Positions 33,777 through 35,367 of a DNA stretch of 35,367 nt are shown in pieces. The DNA comes from Nitrososphaerota archaeon. GTDB lineage: Archaea; Thermoproteota; Nitrososphaeria_A; Caldarchaeales; JAVZCJ01. A program made the translations under genes and the position numbers. The notes below the pieces were generated by a model. It searched no databases and was not told the DNA's origin. It saw only the letters and a program-made list of their open reading frames with translations. Numbering within the stretch: position 1 is the stretch's first letter; each line of letters opens with the position of its first letter. The stretch covers positions 8,077-43,443 of the forward strand of contig JAWAZL010000011.1 in the NCBI GenBank assembly GCA_038817485.1. The letters run 5' to 3'.

Positions 33777-33822
33777 CATCGAATTTTAAGAAAATATTTT
33801 GAAAATATTTTCTAAATCGATG
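33777..33822. repeat. 46-base near-perfect palindrome
   Basis: The core AGAAAATATTTT (33789-33800) and AAAATATTTTCT (33802-33813) are exact complements around a single G at 33801. Outer arms CATCGA (33777-33782) and TCGATG (33817-33822) also pair, with a small mismatch between. As DNA it could be a cruciform or protein site; as RNA a long hairpin. Confidence 0.6.
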
Positions 33823-34044
33823 TCGATATTAACTAATTAAAAATAAAATTCCACTCATAAAAAATGTTATGGAATCTTTTAGATGATATTACTTAAATAT
33901 TTTAGCTTTTCATTTAATAATATACAAAACTGAATTAACTATGTAATGTAAGAATCGACAATAATAAAGATGTTTATATAGAAGTTTGCATCATGTATAA
34001 CAAAATAAAAATATTAAAATCATGAATTTGATTGGAGAAAGTAT

Positions 34045-34735
34045 ATGAAAGATAAAGTTATTATTTCTTGGAGTAGAGGAAAAGATAGTGTTTTTTCTTT
34101 ATATAAAATTATGAATGAAAATGAATTAGAATGTGTAGGATTATTAACAACATTTACTAAAGAATATGATAGAGTTACTATGCATGGCGTAAGACGTTCA
34201 TTAATAGAAAAGCAAGCATCTTTACTTAATATGCCGTGTAGATATAGTTTATATTCCAAAAAATTGCTCAATGGAAGAATATGGTACAATAATGAGAAAT
34301 TTTTTAAGAAAATATAAAGAGAAAGGAATAAAAGGATTTGTTTTTGGTGAGATTTTCCTTGAAGATGTAAGAAGTTATAGAGAGAATGCTTTTTTCTGAA
34401 GGATTCAAAGGATATTTTCTACTTTGGAAAGAAGATACTAAAGAATTAGTCCTGAATTTTATTAAGCTTGGTTTTAAAGCTATTATAACTTGCATAGATG
34501 GAGATGTTCTTAGTTTATCATATGTAGGAAGAGAATTGAATGAAATTTTCTAAAAGAAATTCCACCCAATATTGATCCTGCTGGTGAAAATGGAGAATAC
34601 CATTGCTTTGTGTATGATGGCCCATTATTTAATGGACCTATACGTATAAAAATTGGAGAAATAGTAAAACAAAACGTACAAGGAAAGACATTTTATTATT
34701 GTGATATTTTTCTTGAAGATGAATATTATTATTAA
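34045..34735 (+). pseudogene. dph6: Diphthine-ammonia ligase (Dph6) pseudogene with three indels
   Basis: The N-terminus has the PP-loop ATPase signature IISWSRGKDSVFSLYKI and then LLTTFTKEYDRVTMHGVRRS, typical of Dph6, which amidates diphthine to diphthamide on elongation factor 2. The frame then breaks. At about 34234-34238 one extra base shifts it to a frame reading IVYIPKNCSMEEYG and GFVFGEIFLEDVRSYRE. At about 34380-34386 a second shift leads to MLFSEGFKGYFLLWKEDTKE and ends ELNEIF. At about 34550 a missing base restores LKEIPPNIDPAGENGEYHC and FVYDGPLF to the stop at 34735. All family blocks are still recognisable, so decay is recent or the frameshifts are errors. As given it cannot make the enzyme. 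Confidence 0.85.
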
Positions 34736-34769
34736 ATTTGGAAAATAGTAAAAATTTTAATGCAAATAA

Positions 34770-34864
<95 letters not shown>

Positions 34865-34981
34865 TTGAATAATTAATAGAAAAAAGAATCTTATTAATTT
34901 TTTCATTAAAAGTAAAAAGAATAAAAGATCTTTTCTTTATATAATCCTAATATCATTTTTAAGAAAATTCATTTAAAAATA

Positions 34982-35094
34982 TGCGGAGGGTGGGATTTGA
35001 ACCCACGAAACCCCTATGGGATTCTCCATATCTTCCGGAGCCTCATTCCGGAATGATTTGTCCGGCGCTCTTGACCAGGCTAAGCGACCTCCGC
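34982..35094 (-). tRNA. tRNA-Leu (GAG) with two apparent introns
   Basis: Acceptor GCGGAGG (35094-35088) pairs with CCTCCGC (34989-34983); discriminator A at 34982. D-arm and T-arm (GTGGG-TTCAAAT-CCCAC) are normal. Anticodon stem CCGGA/TCCGG encloses 21 bases. Taking out 14 (complement of 35046-35059) leaves loop CTGAGGC with anticodon GAG (complement of 35042-35044), leucine. Because CCGGA occurs twice the same mature sequence also results from a cut a few bases earlier. The variable region is 28 bases; removing 11 (complement of 35024-35034) leaves AATCCC-ATA-GGGGTT, a good Leu long arm. Two introns in one tRNA are the simplest reading. Confidence 0.82.
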
Positions 35095-35214
35095 GATACC
35101 AATTTTTATGTTTAATAGTTGGATGTATATATTTTTTAAAAAAGTTTTTTAAAATAAAATTAAAAATTTTTAAATAAAACATTAAATAATATCTTTTAAA
35201 AAATAGAAAATATT

Positions 35215-35288
35215 GGGCTGGTAGATCAGTCTGGAAGATCGCCCCGCTCGCATCGGGGAGGTCGAGGGTTCAAACCCCTCCCAGTCCA
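35215..35288 (+). tRNA. tRNA-Ala (CGC), no intron
   Basis: Acceptor GGGCTGG (35215-35221) pairs with CCAGTCC (35281-35287), containing the G3:U70 pair that marks alanine tRNA, and discriminator A at 35288. Anticodon stem CCCCG/CGGGG with loop CTCGCAT gives anticodon CGC (35249-35251). T-arm GAGGG-TTCAAAC-CCCTC. No intron, and no CCA is encoded. Confidence 0.93.
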
Positions 35289-35367
35289 TAATTTTTACTC
35301 TTAAATAATAATTTAGGTAATGAAGTATCATCATTAAAAATTGAATTTCAATATTAAGCTTTTTTCC

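Noticed and set aside
34020-34289. 89-codon minus-strand frame over the Dph6 start
   Set aside because: The opposite strand encodes the clear PP-loop motif; this frame is its shadow.
34973-35182. 69-codon minus-strand frame over tRNA-Leu
   Set aside because: It runs through a complete tRNA gene and has no protein features.

Overview
The window is AT-rich archaeal DNA, probably from a thermophilic member of the TACK/Thermoproteota group. The evidence is a family B polymerase that resembles Sulfolobus Dpo1 (PolB1) along its whole length, tRNA genes with canonical and non-canonical introns, a CTP-type archaeal riboflavin kinase paired with an archaeal FAD synthase, a diphthine synthase, DUF99 and DUF357 proteins, class III pilin machinery, and TATA boxes about 25-35 bases before start codons. 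I cannot name a genus, and no rRNA is present.

Layout. 1-2069: the 3' end of a secretion-type ATPase, a zinc-ribbon/B-box membrane protein, and an AbrB/VapC-like toxin-antitoxin pair with a candidate operator. 2238-4600: hypC-hypD-hypE, which build and attach the Fe(CN)2CO group of [NiFe] hydrogenases; the hydrogenase itself lies elsewhere. 4601-6236: a poor region holding a PD-(D/E)XK (DUF3782-like) gene split by one frameshift, plus non-coding DNA with hairpins. 6237-8883: endonuclease V (with a substituted catalytic Asp), riboflavin kinase, FAD synthase and a diphthine synthase fused to DUF357. 8970-13198: sugar-nucleotidyltransferase, a membrane-anchored surface protein, DUF99, a 50-residue zinc ribbon too short for a usual ORF cutoff, a polyprenol/phytol kinase-like membrane protein and an Lrp regulator. 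13193-20186: PolB1, an RsmB-like rRNA methyltransferase and the four-subunit pyruvate (2-oxoacid):ferredoxin oxidoreductase. 20231-26206: agmatinase and a pilus-type secretion operon (pilin, ATPase, TadC-like membrane platform, InlB-repeat surface protein). 26326-32889: a GT-C glycosyltransferase fused to an extracellular TIM-barrel-like domain, a split Nop2/RsmF-type methyltransferase plus PUA protein, tRNA-Thr, dolichol-phosphate-mannose synthase-like GT2, ThiL and a DapA-family aldolase. 32890-35367: a decayed stretch with remnants of a membrane transporter, a micro-ORF inside an inverted repeat, a Dph6 pseudogene with three indels, then tRNA-Gly, tRNA-Leu and tRNA-Ala.

Working together. 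Several genes point to lipid-linked surface glycosylation: nucleotide-sugar synthesis (8970), a polyprenol kinase-like enzyme (11971), Dol-P-hexose synthesis (30265) and a membrane GT-C enzyme (26326). The pilus operon and two membrane-anchored extracellular proteins add to the cell-surface theme. Central metabolism is represented by Por, agmatinase, ThiL and flavin cofactor synthesis.

Most notable: the GT-C/TIM-barrel fusion; the endonuclease V Asp-to-Asn change; tRNA-Leu(GAG) with apparently two introns; the Dph6 and DUF3782 frameshifts set among otherwise intact genes; and the unexplained inverted repeats at 33644-33822. All calls come from reading the sequence by eye; no database search was run.
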